Source: JBBQIY01 sp964618405
Lineage (GTDB): Bacteria > Verrucomicrobiota > Kiritimatiellia > RFP12 > UBA3636
NCBI GenBank assembly: GCA_964618405.1
Contig: CAZUAY010000011.1
Location: 1 to 26,087, forward strand
DNA: 26,087 nt
Direction of reading: 5' to 3'
In this document: positions 1 to 7,578 of the stretch, piece by piece
Numbering within the stretch: position 1 is the first letter of the stretch
How the letters are laid out: each line of letters opens with the position of its first letter
Made by a program: the position numbers and the translations under genes
Notes under the pieces: model-generated
Told to the model about the DNA's origin: nothing
The model's database searches: none
Seen by the model: the letters and a program-made list of their open reading frames with translations, nothing else

Positions 1-17
1 CTAGCGACTAGCGACTT
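1..17. repeat. Short GCGAC tandem repeat at window edge
   Basis: CTAGCGA is repeated twice and followed by CTT. The GCGAC core matches the 12-bp arrays at 7616-7659 and, on the other strand, the GTCGC arrays near 10.1-10.3 kb and 25.9 kb. The array may continue beyond the left end of the window. Confidence 0.5.
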
Positions 18-53
18 AATCGGTCCGGCACAGCCCCTGTGCCTGACCGATTA
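17..53. repeat. Strong 16-bp hairpin / inverted repeat
   Basis: The left arm (17-33, TAATCGGTCCGGCACAG) pairs with the right arm (37-53) across a 3-nt CCC loop, with one mismatch (C26/T44). No T-run follows on either strand, so a classical rho-independent terminator is not supported. It could be a REP-like palindrome or an RNA structure upstream of the first gene. Confidence 0.6.
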
Positions 54-74
54 CCCTGGCAAATCTAAATCATA

Positions 75-103
75 TAGTCTTTTAGGGTCAAATCGACTAT
101 AAT
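75..103 (+). promoter_or_regulatory. Putative sigma-70-type promoter of the first gene
   Basis: A perfect TATAAT lies at 98-103. The best -35 candidate with a 17-nt spacer is TAGTCT at 75-80, which is weak (3/6). Transcription would start near 110 and give a short leader ending in the ribosome binding site AAAGGAG at 117-123, 7 nt before the ATG at 131. Confidence 0.5.
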
Positions 104-130
104 CTGCGTTCCCTGCAAAGGAGTGTAAAA

Positions 131-1486
131 ATGAAAGCATTACATCTTATGAAAACGCGAAAAGAAAATACCGACGAAGCGCCTACGCCGCGCAAGAAAA
201 GAAAGGCCTTCCGACGGATTTTAATAACACTCGTCATTCTGTTAATCGTAGCGATTCTCACCGTGCAATACGGACTGGGATTCATCGTCGGCAGAGCGGC
301 TAAGTCGGCCGGCCCCTCTGTAATAGGAACTGAAATAAAAATAGGTAAGGCGTATGTCAGACCCTTCTTCGGTATTGTGGATTTGAGCGGCATGGTCGTC
401 GGGCCTCCTCAAGGATTCAAGGCAAACGTTTTCGAAATGGAGGGCTTCCGCATCGTCGTCGATACGGGGTCAATCTTCTCCGATACACTCATCATCAAAG
501 AAATTACCATCCTCGACCCGCTCATCTCCTACGAGTTGTCTGGATTAAACAGCAACATTAGCGCCATCTTAGATAAGTTGCGAACGACAGAGAAGGCAGA
601 AGATGAAGCTGAGCGCAATCAAAAGGCCGGACGAAAAGTGATCATCGAATCGTTTATATTAAGAGGCGCCAAAATTCGAATCGCCGCAACGTTGACCGGT
701 GGAAAAGGAGTTGTTATCCCGATGCCAGATCTCATCCTTAAGGACATCGGCAAACATAAAGGGGGCATCACCGCGCTCGATGCTTTTAGTCAAACATTGA
801 AGGCCGTTGCTCAGGGGGTTATTCGCATCATCAAAAATGCACCCTTGAAAATCGGATCCCTTGCAGTTGATGGTGTGACGCTTGCCGGCAGCTTAGCCAT
901 CGATGGAGCAAAGGCTGCTGGAAACTTTGCTGCCGATGGCGCAAGGGCCGTTGGTGGAGTTGCGGTGGCGGCGGGAGGGTTAGCCGCTGATGGTGCAAAG
1001 GCCGCTGGCAGCTTCGCCGTAGACACCGCCTCAAGCGTTGGCAGCGCCACTCTTGGCGCAGCAGGTTCCGCCGGGAAAGCGGCTGTAGGAACGGCTGGTG
1101 CCGTTGGCGGAGCCGTCGCCGATGGAGCAACCACGGCTGGCCACGTGGTCGTCAAGAACGTCAAAGCAGTCGGTGGGGCGGCAGCGGATACCGTCGGCAC
1201 CGTAGGTGGCGCGCTACTCGACGGAGCGAGAACCATCGGGGAGGCAACGGTCGACACAGCAAGCGCCGTAGGCGGTGCCGTTGTTGGCGGTGTCAAAACC
1301 GTCGGCAGCGCGACTCTGGATACCGCTGGTGCACTCGGAGGTGCAGCCGTCAGTGGCGTGAAAACCGTCGGGGGCGCAGTGGTGGGCGGTGCCAAAGCCG
1401 TTGGCGGAGCCATCACGGGCATGTTCACCTCATCCGATACAACCAATGCGGTACCCGAAGAAACCGAGAAGGCTGAAAAAAAGTAA
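131..1486 (+). CDS. Membrane-anchored AsmA-like protein with C-terminal 11-residue repeats
   Basis: The protein has 451 residues. The start at 131 is supported by AAAGGAG 7 nt upstream. A basic N-terminus (RKKRK, about 22-26) precedes one transmembrane helix (about 30-50), so the rest is probably periplasmic. Residues 52-240 resemble the start of AsmA/DUF748-type proteins (GTEIKIGKAYVRPFFGIVDL, then segments on an F-S-D-T-L-IIKEI pattern), proteins linked to envelope and lipid homeostasis; this is a fold-level impression. Residues 245-427 are sixteen 11-residue units with one 7-residue interruption (278-284), with consensus x-V-D-G-A-K-A-V-G-G-A. The tail after 432 is short and charged. Two genes follow closely on the same strand. 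Hendecad repeats in other proteins form amphipathic, membrane-binding helices, so membrane association of the tail is plausible but inferred. Confidence 0.75.
   Translation: MKALHLMKTRKENTDEAPTPRKKRKAFRRILITLVILLIVAILTVQYGLGFIVGRAAKSAGPSVIGTEIKIGKAYVRPFFGIVDLSGMVVGPPQGFKANVFEMEGFRIVVDTGSIFSDTLIIKEITILDPLISYELSGLNSNISAILDKLRTTEKAEDEAERNQKAGRKVIIESFILRGAKIRIAATLTGGKGVVIPMPDLILKDIGKHKGGITALDAFSQTLKAVAQGVIRIIKNAPLKIGSLAVDGVTLAGSLAIDGAKAAGNFAADGARAVGGVAVAAGGLAADGAKAAGSFAVDTASSVGSATLGAAGSAGKAAVGTAGAVGGAVADGATTAGHVVVKNVKAVGGAAADTVGTVGGALLDGARTIGEATVDTASAVGGAVVGGVKTVGSATLDTAGALGGAAVSGVKTVGGAVVGGAKAVGGAITGMFTSSDTTNAVPEETEKAEKK
863..1411 (+). repeat. 33-bp (11-codon) in-frame tandem repeats
   Basis: Sixteen units of 33 nt, with one 21-nt interruption, encode the hendecad tail of the preceding gene. 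The units have diverged in DNA sequence but keep GGC/GGT-GG(C/A)-GC(C/A) endings that encode V-G-G-A. The repeated codons keep the opposite strand open and create a spurious reading frame at 811-1446. Confidence 0.85.
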
Positions 1487-1502
1487 TTGGAATGGAATCA
1501 CG

Positions 1503-2171
1503 ATGCGACGCAAACTTGAGTTTATTTGCCTCTTTTTCGGCGTGCCCGTTCTCCTAAGACTGATGCCGCTTGTATCAAAAAAGATCGGCATCGATATCAA
1601 TGTGCCCATCATCCCCATGCTCGTGGTGATCGCGGGTTTTACACTCATCTGTTTACGTCGAACAACAGACTTCGTTCTTCCCGATCTTGTCACGGTCTCC
1701 ACCGTGACACATCGCAACTGGTTTTTCATGCTCTCTCGTTTTGCGATTATCGCCATCTTGCTCACGGTCGCACTCGCGCTTTATAAACCGGAAGGGCTTT
1801 TAAAATTTCCCCGTGAACGAACGGGCATTTGGCTTCTCGTGATGTGCTTCTATCCCCTTATTTCTGTGATGTCGCAGGGCATTGTCTACCGCGCATTTTA
1901 CACCTATCGATACGCTGCACTCTTTCCTGTTGCAATCCAAACTCTCGTCGGTGCCGCCGTGTTCAGCTTCGCCCATCTCCCCTTCGCCAACCTCTACGCG
2001 CTTTCCTTCACCTTCATTGGCGGCCTCATGTTTCTAACCTCCTACAAGCGTACACGGTCTCTCCTTTTCTCGGGGATCGAACATGCGCTCTATGGAAATT
2101 TTCTCTTCACCATCGGCTGGGGCGAATACTTTTTCCACGCCGGAACACTCCGAATGCTCTCGCAACACTAA
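1503..2171 (+). CDS. Divergent CPBP-like integral membrane protein
   Basis: The product is 222 residues from the ATG at 1503, which lies 16 nt after the previous stop. An upstream in-frame ATG at 1389 lies inside the first gene and is unlikely to be used. The protein is very hydrophobic, with about six membrane helices. Three spaced motifs resemble the CPBP (CAAX protease/bacteriocin-processing) family: S-Q-G-I-V-Y-R-A-F near residue 121, F-A-H near 158, and H-A-L-Y-G-N near 195. The normal first motif is EExxxR; here the glutamate pair is replaced by Ser-Gln, while the Arg and both His remain. The protein may therefore be a non-proteolytic member. Family membership is moderately sure; a function cannot be given. 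Confidence 0.6.
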   Translation: MRRKLEFICLFFGVPVLLRLMPLVSKKIGIDINVPIIPMLVVIAGFTLICLRRTTDFVLPDLVTVSTVTHRNWFFMLSRFAIIAILLTVALALYKPEGLLKFPRERTGIWLLVMCFYPLISVMSQGIVYRAFYTYRYAALFPVAIQTLVGAAVFSFAHLPFANLYALSFTFIGGLMFLTSYKRTRSLLFSGIEHALYGNFLFTIGWGEYFFHAGTLRMLSQH

Positions 2172-2174
2172 ACT

Positions 2175-2927
2175 ATGTCCATACTCATCGACTCGCACGT
2201 TCATATCTACCCACACTACGACACAGAAGTCCTGCTGGATGCTTTTCAAAAACGCATCATCATCGCCGGCGCATCGACCGGCATCATGATGCTGGCCGAA
2301 CGCGAAGGCACGGACGCATTCGCGGCCTGGGCAAGTGGCGACAGATTGCCTGAGGGCTATTCGGTCGTCAAATCTGATGACACGTCAATCATTCTTCGCA
2401 AAGCAAATCAGCCCGACATCATCGTTGTCGCGGGACGTCAAATCGCCTGCGCAGAGCGAATTGAAATTCTCGCTTTAGCAACACGCGCTACGTTTCATGA
2501 TGGGACGCCTGCGAAAGTCGCCATCGCCGAAGCGCTCGCTTCTGGAGCCATCCCCGTTCTGGCCTGGGGCGTTGGCAAATGGCTTTTAAAACGCGCCAAG
2601 GTTGTTGCTGCGCTTCTTGAATCCTTCGACGACAAACAACTGCTCATCGGCGATCCATCACTACGCCCCGTTTTCTGGCCTACGCCACGACTCATGGCCG
2701 TGGCGGCGAAAAAAGGCCATCGCGTCATCGCGGGCTCCGATCCCCTTCCCCCGAAAAGCGAAGAAACACGCGTGGGACAATACGCCGACTTCGCTCAGGA
2801 CGCCTTTCTCGATCTCTCCTCCCCGCTGACCTCACAGATCGTTTCCATTCTCACCACTCACCCTCTCTCACGCGCCGGCCACCGCGCCGGACTCATTGAA
2901 TTCCTCCGCCGCATGAGTGGTAAATAA
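2175..2927 (+). CDS. Amidohydrolase-like TIM-barrel protein of unknown substrate
   Basis: The protein has 250 residues and begins 3 nt after the previous stop, so it is probably cotranscribed and translationally coupled. It opens with D-S-H-V-H (His8 and His10), the beta-1 HxH metal motif of amidohydrolase and PHP-type barrels. A later G-S-D-P-L-P segment (Asp189) could supply the barrel's terminal aspartate. A conserved-looking block, VLAWGVGKWLLKR (128-140), lies between them. The central Lys/His ligands of well-characterised amidohydrolases are not obvious. It is best called a conserved hypothetical metal-dependent hydrolase-like protein. Its pairing with two envelope-type genes hints at a shared envelope role, which is inference. 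Confidence 0.6.
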   Translation: MSILIDSHVHIYPHYDTEVLLDAFQKRIIIAGASTGIMMLAEREGTDAFAAWASGDRLPEGYSVVKSDDTSIILRKANQPDIIVVAGRQIACAERIEILALATRATFHDGTPAKVAIAEALASGAIPVLAWGVGKWLLKRAKVVAALLESFDDKQLLIGDPSLRPVFWPTPRLMAVAAKKGHRVIAGSDPLPPKSEETRVGQYADFAQDAFLDLSSPLTSQIVSILTTHPLSRAGHRAGLIEFLRRMSGK

Positions 2928-2991
2928 GCAAGCGAAACATGACCTTGCGATTCGAGACATGGAATAGGTTGTTTACGAGAAAGAACTCAAC

Positions 2992-5733
2992 ATGGACAAC
3001 ACAACACCCGACACAAACTTTCAACCTACTGAAGAGCAGACAAAAATTATTGCGTTATCCGATGGGCAGCACTTAGTCCTAGCACCTCCCGGCACAGGCA
3101 AAACAGAACTGCTATCGTATCGCGTGCTCAATGCCTTAGCGCGCGGTATTCCCCCGGAGAAAATTTTGTGCCTCACATTCACCGTCCGCGCAGCGCTGGA
3201 GATGAAAGCACGAATTCGCAAAATCGCGCCTCTGTCAGCGCTCCCAGAACTCGGCAACGTTCACCATTTCTGTCATCATTTTCTTTATTCGAAAAAACTG
3301 ATCCCACAAAAGTGGCAAGTCGTTGATGCCGACACACAGTTCGAGCTGATGCTGGAAGTCGCAGAGGAATTCCCGACCGAACAAATTAACACCCTCAAGG
3401 ATGAAGGTGGAGATGGAGCTATTCCTGTTCAACGCCTGCTTAATTCGACGGCATCCTTACGCCAAATCCAGCTCAAATTCCCTGTCGAGATTATTGAACC
3501 GCTTTCAAAAAGTGACGTGTATTATCGCAATCCCGAACTGGTTAAACAAATAGCCGCACGGTACTACGAGTTGAAAAAGTTTCTGTCGGTGATTGACTTT
3601 GACGATTTACTCGCTTACACCTATTTCTTTTTGGCTGTGAAGCCAGTTTTGTCACCGGAGGATTTGTGCGTCTGGGTGCAAGTTGACGAAGTTCAAGATC
3701 TCAATCCGCTTCAGATGGCCATCATCGAAAAGCTATCCACACCCGATGCGCATGTCGCCTATTTCGGGGATATGGAACAATCGATCTTTTCGTTTATGGG
3801 CGCCTCTGCTGAAAACCTCAACCGTGTCGCCAAGCGTTGTGCCACACACAACCTGATTAAAAACTTTCGATCAAAATCCTATTTGCTCGATTTGTTCATT
3901 CGCTATGCGATTAAGACACTCCATGTTAACTGGGATTATCTGCCGTTACCAGGAACTATTGTTGGACGCGATTCCGAAGATTTGCAAATTATCTCGCTGC
4001 CGATAACGGGAGGCAAATTCTATGAGCGGTCAGAAGCGCAGGCAAATTATATTGCCCAACGAGTCGAAAAAGAATTGCGGGATGGGACGCTCGAAAAAAC
4101 CGCCATCCTCGTCTCGACAAACGCAATGGCCGAAGCAGCCGCCTCTGCCCTAGAGAAAGTTGGTTGTAAAAACGACCTTTATAAAGTCTCGGGCTTTGAT
4201 TTGTTTAGCAGGACCGAATTCCGTGACTTCAAAGCCTATTGCGGAATCTTTAGTGATTCAACAGACCGCATCGCCTGGTCAAGGTTATTCAAATTATTTG
4301 CAAACCTTAAAACGCAAAAAGAGGCTCGCGCTATTACCAGTACGCTGTTCGATGCTGGGTTTACCCCTTCCGATTTTTTAGATGAATCTTTCGGACTGCT
4401 CACGCTTCCCTATCTCGAGGAATTTAAGCGCAGTGTGCTTCGTGAACGCGTCGTTGTCTTCGACACCGAAACCACGGGGCTTAATCGGGATGACGACGAA
4501 ATCATACAAATTGCGGCCGTTGAATATGTGGCCGGAGTGCCCGGAGAAACCTTCGAGGTGTATATCAATTCGCCCCATGAATTAGGCGAGTCTGAAGCGA
4601 TTCATAAAATTTCTCGAGAGATGCTTATTGCAAGAGGCGTCTCGAGCACAGACGGTCTCTTGGCCTTTAGTAACTTCATTGGCAATAGCGTTTTGGTGGC
4701 GCACAACCTTAGCTTTGATCTCGCGATGATGAAGACGGGCTTTGCACGACATGGCATCGCGCATGACATCACGAAGAACCCGATGTTTGACACGCTTGAC
4801 TTATCCCGTCGCGTCTATAGCGATTTAAAGTCTTTCAAGCTCGTCGATCTCATCGAATCGTTAAACCTCGATGGTCGCAACACTCACAACGCAATGGACG
4901 ATGTGTTAGTCACGGGCGAACTCATGATGCGTTTACTGAAAGATGCCGCAGCGGTGATTAGCAAACAAGCTGACGCCATACGTAACTACGAGCGAGTCAT
5001 TTATCGTTTTCGGGAATCGTTTTCGCCTTTATGGCGGCGTATCAAAAATCCTCCCGATCGCATTTCTTCCTACCGCGCTGAATTTACAGCGTTCATTCGA
5101 TACTGCTTTGCCCAAGGGCTCTATTCGATTGGAACGCCCGAGGATGTTCTAGCACAAGCCGAGAAATTCATGCGATACACGGATCTCACTTACAATGAAA
5201 TGAGTGCGCGGCGACCTTTTCTTGCCGTCCTCGCAATCACACGGCAAGACTTACGTCGCTTCAAAGAGGTGGATGTGCTGGTTGGAGATGAACGCATTGT
5301 CATCTCAACCATTCACAAAGCCAAAGGGCTGCAATTTGATCGTGTCATCATCATGAGGTGCGAAGATGATGTGTTTCCCAACTCTTATTTTTGCAACACA
5401 CCGGCGCTAGAATCCGAAAGTGCACGGCTTCTGTACGTTGGTATGACCCGTGCAAAGCGACAACTTATTTTGCTCTATTCCGGAAAGCTGTCAAGATTCC
5501 TAGAACCGGTAAGAAATTGTTTCGAACAAAACTCTGACATTTTCAGAAGCGCCGCTGGGCAAATGGCCCATTTTTTTAAGCACCCCGATTGGCTCGTCAG
5601 GTTTGATTATTTAAAAAGTTGTCAACAGAAGAAATTACGCCCCCTAGAGCTCGAAGCATTCATTAAGGACCCAGACGAGACGGTTCGGACATTTGCCCAG
5701 AAACTTGACAACGAGAAAACACCGCGGTCATAG
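2992..5733 (+). CDS. UvrD/Rep-type SF1 helicase with internal DEDDh exonuclease domain
   Basis: The product is a 913-residue predicted ATP-dependent 3'-5' DNA helicase. The helicase motifs are in order: Q-motif (F10-Q16), Walker A APPGTGKT (31-38), DEVQD (232-236), GDMEQSIFSF (259-268), NFR (291-293), ISTIHKAKGLQF (771-782) and LLYVGMTRAK (813-822). Between them, at about 487-645, sits a complete DnaQ-like exonuclease domain: FDTETTG with Asp491/Glu493, AHNLSFD with Asp576, and HNAMDD with His632/Asp637. The insertion falls where UvrD has its 2B subdomain. The C-terminus (about 864-905, D-W-L-V-R and D-E-T-V-R-T-F-A) looks like a short HEAT-type repeat pair. A role in DNA repair or end processing is likely; whether the two activities act on one substrate is unknown. 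The gene starts 64 nt after its neighbour, with no clear Shine-Dalgarno. Confidence 0.85.
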   Translation: MDNTTPDTNFQPTEEQTKIIALSDGQHLVLAPPGTGKTELLSYRVLNALARGIPPEKILCLTFTVRAALEMKARIRKIAPLSALPELGNVHHFCHHFLYSKKLIPQKWQVVDADTQFELMLEVAEEFPTEQINTLKDEGGDGAIPVQRLLNSTASLRQIQLKFPVEIIEPLSKSDVYYRNPELVKQIAARYYELKKFLSVIDFDDLLAYTYFFLAVKPVLSPEDLCVWVQVDEVQDLNPLQMAIIEKLSTPDAHVAYFGDMEQSIFSFMGASAENLNRVAKRCATHNLIKNFRSKSYLLDLFIRYAIKTLHVNWDYLPLPGTIVGRDSEDLQIISLPITGGKFYERSEAQANYIAQRVEKELRDGTLEKTAILVSTNAMAEAAASALEKVGCKNDLYKVSGFDLFSRTEFRDFKAYCGIFSDSTDRIAWSRLFKLFANLKTQKEARAITSTLFDAGFTPSDFLDESFGLLTLPYLEEFKRSVLRERVVVFDTETTGLNRDDDEIIQIAAVEYVAGVPGETFEVYINSPHELGESEAIHKISREMLIARGVSSTDGLLAFSNFIGNSVLVAHNLSFDLAMMKTGFARHGIAHDITKNPMFDTLDLSRRVYSDLKSFKLVDLIESLNLDGRNTHNAMDDVLVTGELMMRLLKDAAAVISKQADAIRNYERVIYRFRESFSPLWRRIKNPPDRISSYRAEFTAFIRYCFAQGLYSIGTPEDVLAQAEKFMRYTDLTYNEMSARRPFLAVLAITRQDLRRFKEVDVLVGDERIVISTIHKAKGLQFDRVIIMRCEDDVFPNSYFCNTPALESESARLLYVGMTRAKRQLILLYSGKLSRFLEPVRNCFEQNSDIFRSAAGQMAHFFKHPDWLVRFDYLKSCQQKKLRPLELEAFIKDPDETVRTFAQKLDNEKTPRS

Positions 5734-5746
5734 CAAGGTTAAGGTC

Positions 5747-5776
5747 TTGAAGGGTCTCACTACGAAGTGGTAGTAT
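5747..5776 (+). promoter_or_regulatory. Putative promoter of the oxidoreductase gene
   Basis: TTGAAG (5747-5752) and TAGTAT (5771-5776) are separated by 18 nt in the gap before the Gfo/Idh/MocA gene. This is compatible with a housekeeping promoter. It was found by eye only. Confidence 0.4.
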
Positions 5777-5856
5777 ACTCTCTACATCGAAACAAGGCAC
5801 ACGGGATGTCTTTGCTTGGCTAGTCACACCAGTCGATGTCAGAATAAAACAAAAAC

Positions 5857-5862
5857 GGAGGA
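5857..5862 (+). promoter_or_regulatory. Shine-Dalgarno GGAGGA that fixes the oxidoreductase start
   Basis: GGAGGA lies 4 nt before the ATG at 5867. It argues against the longer in-frame start at 5816, which has no such site and would add 17 residues unlike the family. Confidence 0.8.
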
Positions 5863-5866
5863 TAAA

Positions 5867-6976
5867 ATGGCTGAAAGCGTATCAACAAAAATAGAAGCAG
5901 AATCGAAAGCGTTCAAAGGAAAGAAATTTAGGGTCGCGATCATTGGATGCGGCGGTATTGCTCAAAGCCATCTCGAAGCTTACAAAAAAATACCGGAGGT
6001 AGAAATTGTCGCCGGCGTCGATATCCTGCCTGAGCGACTTGATGCGATGGAAACGAAGTGGGGTCTTCCTCGTGCCGCCCTTTTCTTAGACTGGAAGAAG
6101 ATGCTCAAAGAAATCAAGCCCGATGCCGTTGACGTTTGCACCCCAAACGGCGTGCATTGTGCACCCGTTATCGATGCTTGTAATGCGGGATGCCATGCCA
6201 TGGTCGAAAAGCCGATGGCCATGAATCCTAAAGAATGCGAGAAGATGATTGCCGCTGCTGAGAAGAACGGCGTGAAGCTTTCCGTTGGTTTTCAGCAGCG
6301 CTACAGCGGTAGCACGCAAGCCCTCATCGCAGCACGCGACAACGGCCAATTCGGCGACATCCTCTTCACCAAAATTCGCGTTTTGCGCCGTCGGGGCATT
6401 CCCAATTGGGGTGTTTTCGGCCAGAAGGAACTTCAAGGAGGAGGACCGCTCATCGACATTGGGGTTCACATGATCGAGGCTTGCTACGAGTTTATGGGTT
6501 GCCCGAAGCCTGTTGCCGCCAGTGCAAATATCTGGACGTATATCGGCGACAAGCCATCGACGACCCGTAGTTCAATGCCGGGTTGGGATTGGAAGACCTA
6601 CACGGTTGAAGATCTCGCCATTGGACAGATCCGTTTTGAAAACGGAGCGATTATGCAGATTGAATCCGCGTTTGCTTGCCACATCAAAGAATCTTCCGTG
6701 TATAACTTCACGGCCATGGGCACGAAGGGTGGTTGCAACTGGGAAGATGCTGAGATCTATACCGATCTTAACGACCTAATGGTTAACGTCAAGCCCGTCT
6801 TCATCGAATCGAAAGAGCCAAACTATCCGTTTGTTCACAAGCTCCAAGACTGGATCAATGGTTGCCTGAAAGGAACTGAACTGGGCGCTTCGGGCTACGA
6901 TGGTATCGCAGTTCAAAAAATCCTCGACGGGCTTTACCGCTCGGCGGCGGCTGGACGCGAAGTCTCAATAAAGTAA
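5867..6976 (+). CDS. Gfo/Idh/MocA family NAD(P)-dependent oxidoreductase
   Basis: The protein has 369 residues and is soluble, with no signal or twin-arginine motif, so a cytoplasmic sugar or polyol dehydrogenase is likely. The Rossmann motif VAIIGCGGIAQSH is at about 23-35. EKP (114-116) carries the lysine typical of the family, and D-I-G-V-H at 197-201 matches the substrate-side DxGxH motif (Asp197, His201). The length is usual for the family. The substrate cannot be read from sequence; relatives act on inositols, glucose or N-acetyl sugars. It is the last plus-strand gene before convergent minus-strand genes and is closed by a strong terminator at 7126-7156, so it is probably a single-gene unit with its own promoter. 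Confidence 0.88.
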   Translation: MAESVSTKIEAESKAFKGKKFRVAIIGCGGIAQSHLEAYKKIPEVEIVAGVDILPERLDAMETKWGLPRAALFLDWKKMLKEIKPDAVDVCTPNGVHCAPVIDACNAGCHAMVEKPMAMNPKECEKMIAAAEKNGVKLSVGFQQRYSGSTQALIAARDNGQFGDILFTKIRVLRRRGIPNWGVFGQKELQGGGPLIDIGVHMIEACYEFMGCPKPVAASANIWTYIGDKPSTTRSSMPGWDWKTYTVEDLAIGQIRFENGAIMQIESAFACHIKESSVYNFTAMGTKGGCNWEDAEIYTDLNDLMVNVKPVFIESKEPNYPFVHKLQDWINGCLKGTELGASGYDGIAVQKILDGLYRSAAAGREVSIK

Positions 6977-6992
6977 AAAAAACAGTAGGGTT

Positions 6993-7013
6993 GGATTCAA
7001 TTTAGTTGAATCC
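6993..7013 (+). other. Small hairpin downstream of the oxidoreductase
   Basis: GGATTCAA (6993-7000) pairs perfectly with TTGAATCC (7006-7013) over a 5-nt loop. Outer complementary pieces (ACAGT at 6982-6986 and ACTGT at 7026-7030, GGG and CCC) could extend it. There is no T-run, so it is more likely an mRNA 3'-end or processing structure than a terminator. Confidence 0.4.
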
Positions 7014-7125
7014 TATCCCGAGCCCACTGTCCCTTCCATTCCGTCCAATGAAGAAAAACTTCTTGGCGAAATCTGGAATCTTCTGAAACGCAATAATCCA
7101 AGTCGGCGAGAGCTAACGAGAAACT

Positions 7126-7156
7126 AAACGGCACGTCTCTTTAGACGTGCCGTTTT
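7126..7156 (+). terminator. Strong rho-independent terminator, possibly bidirectional
   Basis: A perfect 11-bp stem, ACGGCACGTCT (7128-7138) with its complement at 7143-7153, closes a 4-nt CTTT loop. The A-run before it and the T-run after it extend the stem to 7126-7155. The T-tract serves the plus strand. On the minus strand TTTAGTTT follows the stem, so it may also stop transcripts arriving from lnt-nudC. Confidence 0.85.
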
Positions 7157-7212
7157 CGCTGGGCTTCTTTGGCTGAGGGGCGTCCTCGCCTCGGATTGCT
7201 CGCCTACCTGAA

Positions 7213-7234
7213 GCAGGGTGGCGACTCTGCCACG
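7213..7234. repeat. 24-bp palindrome family, intergenic copy
   Basis: GCAGGGT-GGCG-ACTCTGCCAC matches the nudC and lnt copies except in the 4-nt loop and the outermost left bases. The arms form a 7-bp stem with one G-T pair. Confidence 0.7.
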
Positions 7235-7445
7235 CGAAAGCGATCCACCATAATCTTGAAGATTTCTTCAAGTCAATTACAATAAGCTGATAATCAAATG
7301 TTCGTCCATCCCCCGACCTGATGCGAATATAATCTTGAACTTTTGCGCGAGATTATGGTGACGTTCGAGATTACGGTGACGTCGTTGTATGAGAACAGGC
7401 GGGTTTGCCAGTAACTTCGGGTTTCGCCAAGCAGTGGTCGTAACG

Positions 7446-7504
7446 AACGGAGCACGGGTTTTCAACCCGTGTACGAAAACGGGTTGGAAAACCCGTTCTC
7501 CGTT
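7446..7504. repeat. Two-hairpin structured intergenic element
   Basis: An outer stem, AACGGAG (7446-7452) with CTCCGTT (7498-7504), encloses two hairpins: CACGGGTT/AACCCGTG (7453-7471, 3-nt loop) and AACGGGTT/AACCCGTT (7478-7497, GGAA loop). The arms of the two hairpins are also complementary to each other. A related sequence is at 20120-20141. The shared stretch begins at 7436. Confidence 0.65.
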
Positions 7505-7578
7505 TGCTCCGCATCTCGTAATGGTAAGTGTAATCTTAATCGCTTTGATGGGGTGGGTTACGATTAGGATTAGGATCG

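Noticed and set aside
811..1446. 211-codon minus-strand frame, very rich in Ala, Pro, Thr and Val
   Set aside because: It is antisense to the 33-bp repeats of the first gene. The repeated Gly/Ala/Val codons keep the other strand open; there is no ribosome binding site or domain.
1389..1502. Longer N-terminus for the CPBP-like protein
   Set aside because: It would overlap the repeat gene by about 100 nt in another frame; the hydrophobic protein begins naturally at 1503.
5816..5866. Longer N-terminus for the oxidoreductase
   Set aside because: The 17 extra residues are unlike the family and the ATG at 5867 has a clear GGAGGA.
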